Origin: Sphingomonadales bacterium
GTDB lineage: Bacteria > Pseudomonadota > Alphaproteobacteria > Sphingomonadales > Sphingomonadaceae
DNA length: 48,215 bases
Reading direction: 5' to 3'
Assembly (NCBI GenBank): GCA_012032285.1
Contig: JAAURJ010000019.1
Location: forward strand, 1-48,215
Shown here one piece after another: positions 47,233 through 48,215 of this stretch. The notes beneath the pieces were generated by a model that was given only the letters and a program-made list of their open reading frames with translations, was not told the DNA's origin and made no database searches. The position numbers and the translations under genes are program-made. Every line of letters begins with the position of its first letter. Position 1 is the first letter of the stretch.

Positions 47233-48215
47233 TTAGAGGCCGAGGGCGGTCAAAATCTCATTATACCAAACATCATCATTATTCCGGCGAATAGAGAAGG
47301 TGTTGGTATAGGACCAAGAACAGCCATCGATATTCTTAGCCTCAAATGCGGTTCGAACCAGACGGTAATATTCCGCGCGCTTTTCTATGGGAATAGCAGT
47401 GAGATTATTAAAATCAGGTCCAGAGGCCTCCAACACTCCAAATTCACCAAGGAAAACCGGGCGGCCCTTTGAAGTGATAAAGTCACTTGCTCTTTGCGCA
47501 TCTGCCGTGATCTGATTTTTCTCTGCCTGTGTCAGGTCACGCGGGGCAGCAGGCGCACCGGGTTGCAGCCAAGGCGCTCCCTGATGGGTGAAGTTAAACG
47601 GATCATAATAATGGAATGTCGCAATGATATAAGGATCATTGGGAATAGGCAGCGACGCCAGCGTGTATACATTGCTGTAATTTTCACCGCCAATTACCAC
47701 AGGCCGTGTCGGATTGCTTTTGCGGATTTCGGCGAGCGAAGGTTCAAGCGTAGCGAGCAGATTCGCATGGGTCAGATTCTGATGCGGTTCATTCAACAGC
47801 TCGAACCACAACATATTATTGTCTTTACCCTTGAATTCTTCGGAAATCTGTTTCCACAGGCCGGTAAACCTATCACGCTCACCCGCCGGGTTTTGAAAGA
47901 TGCTGCCGGACGATTCGTCATAATGGTGAACATTCAATATGACCCGCAAATTGGCGGCGTGCGCCTGATCGACCACGGTTTTAACGCGCGCCATGAACGC
48001 CGCATCAATCGTATAGGGTGCCGTTCGTGACGCATGGTTGGACCAACGCACCGGCAGGCGGATGGTTTTAAAGCCCTTTGCCGCAATATCCGTAAAATCG
48101 CTCGCCCGAATGCCGCGTCCCCAATCGCCTTCATTGGGTGCTTCCAACTGGTTGCCCATATTGATGCAAGCCCCGATTTTGGCATCGGCCTGCGTCAAAA
48201 CCGATCCTGTCGGCG
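47233..48215 (-). CDS. GH5 endoglucanase-like protein, 5' end outside the window
   Basis: The frame is open to the window edge, so the N-terminus (likely signal peptide) is not seen. The visible barrel has GACINMGNQLEAPNEGDWGR, GFKTIRLPVRWSNHAS, LRVILNVHHYDESSGS, the acid/base Glu in LWFELLNEPHQNLTHANLL, ATFHYYDPFNFTHQGAPW, and the nucleophile Glu in RPVFLGEFGVLEASGPD. This is a classic GH5 (cellulase-type) layout. It should hydrolyse internal beta-1,4-glucosidic bonds, though other beta-glucans or mannans are possible. It complements the GH3 and GH1 enzymes in this window. Confidence 0.92.
   Translation of the reverse strand, partial: PTGSVLTQADAKIGACINMGNQLEAPNEGDWGRGIRASDFTDIAAKGFKTIRLPVRWSNHASRTAPYTIDAAFMARVKTVVDQAHAANLRVILNVHHYDESSGSIFQNPAGERDRFTGLWKQISEEFKGKDNNMLWFELLNEPHQNLTHANLLATLEPSLAEIRKSNPTRPVVIGGENYSNVYTLASLPIPNDPYIIATFHYYDPFNFTHQGAPWLQPGAPAAPRDLTQAEKNQITADAQRASDFITSKGRPVFLGEFGVLEASGPDFNNLTAIPIEKRAEYYRLVRTAFEAKNIDGCSWSYTNTFSIRRNNDDVWYNEILTALGL

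Overview
The window looks like a piece of a Sphingomonadales (Alphaproteobacteria) chromosome, probably from a metagenome or an uncorrected assembly. The basis is gene content and protein style: a short HisG, two-domain VOC proteins, the BolA/J-protein pair, DUF4402 and MipA/OmpV proteins, a TPP-riboswitch-controlled thiC, and moderate GC. No ribosomal RNA or other taxonomic anchor is present, so this placement is inference. The first ~1.3 kb does not belong with the rest. Bases 1 to ~500 look cyanobacterial (a HIP1 octamer GCGATCGC and the start of a cyanobacterial-type protein), ~500-1310 are much richer in GC, and the join to the sphingomonad sequence falls inside a conserved stretch of hppA. 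I read this as an assembly chimera.

A second pervasive feature is single-base frameshifts. Thirteen breaks occur in eleven genes (thiL, hisG, a J-protein, a DUF3604 protein, hupE-like, gluconate permease, lipoxygenase, GH1, phaC, thiC and a glycosidase lipoprotein). Eleven of the thirteen are repaired by adding back one base, and several lie in homopolymers. Sequencing error is the simplest explanation; these genes are annotated here as whole, repaired genes.

Layout. 0.5-5.5 kb: minus-strand housekeeping run hisG-hisD-nusB-thiL-hppA. 5.5-12.2 kb: small metabolic and unknown-function genes (DUF2332, alpha/beta hydrolase, pirin, BolA, J-protein, three VOC/DUF1428 genes, an orphan cobS, tRNA-Thr). 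12.4-16.2 kb: a DUF3604 lipoprotein, membrane PpiC-like isomerase and HupE/UreJ-like cassette. 16.2-21.6 kb: a glucoside/gluconate locus (gluconate permease, gluconokinase, secreted GH3 beta-glucosidase, gluconolactonase-like lipoprotein) that outlines a route from oligoglucosides to 6-phosphogluconate. 21.6-26.3 kb: ferredoxin-NADP reductase, a membrane GGDEF protein and a bacterial lipoxygenase. 26.3-30.4 kb: an intracellular PHA depolymerase and a class II-type PHA synthase flanking a Tat-exported GH1 enzyme. 30.6-32.6 kb: a candidate nuclease toxin with a possible immunity partner. 32.7-38.7 kb: lepA, a KAS III, an acyltransferase, DUF1295 and DoxX-like membrane proteins, and a SUKH-like protein. 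38.8-40.4 kb: a DUF4402 protein and an HTH protein. 40.6-42.4 kb: an AT-rich Eco29kI-like restriction-modification pair inserted beside thiC. 42.5-44.6 kb: thiC with its TPP riboswitch. 44.7-48.2 kb: a glycosidase-like lipoprotein, a MipA/OmpV outer-membrane protein and a GH5 cellulase that runs off the end.

The most interesting items are the candidate PD-(D/E)XK toxin pair at 30.6-32.6 kb, the bacterial lipoxygenase, the pseudomonad-type PHA synthase/depolymerase pair outside Pseudomonas, and the uncharacterised DUF3604/PpiC/HupE cassette.
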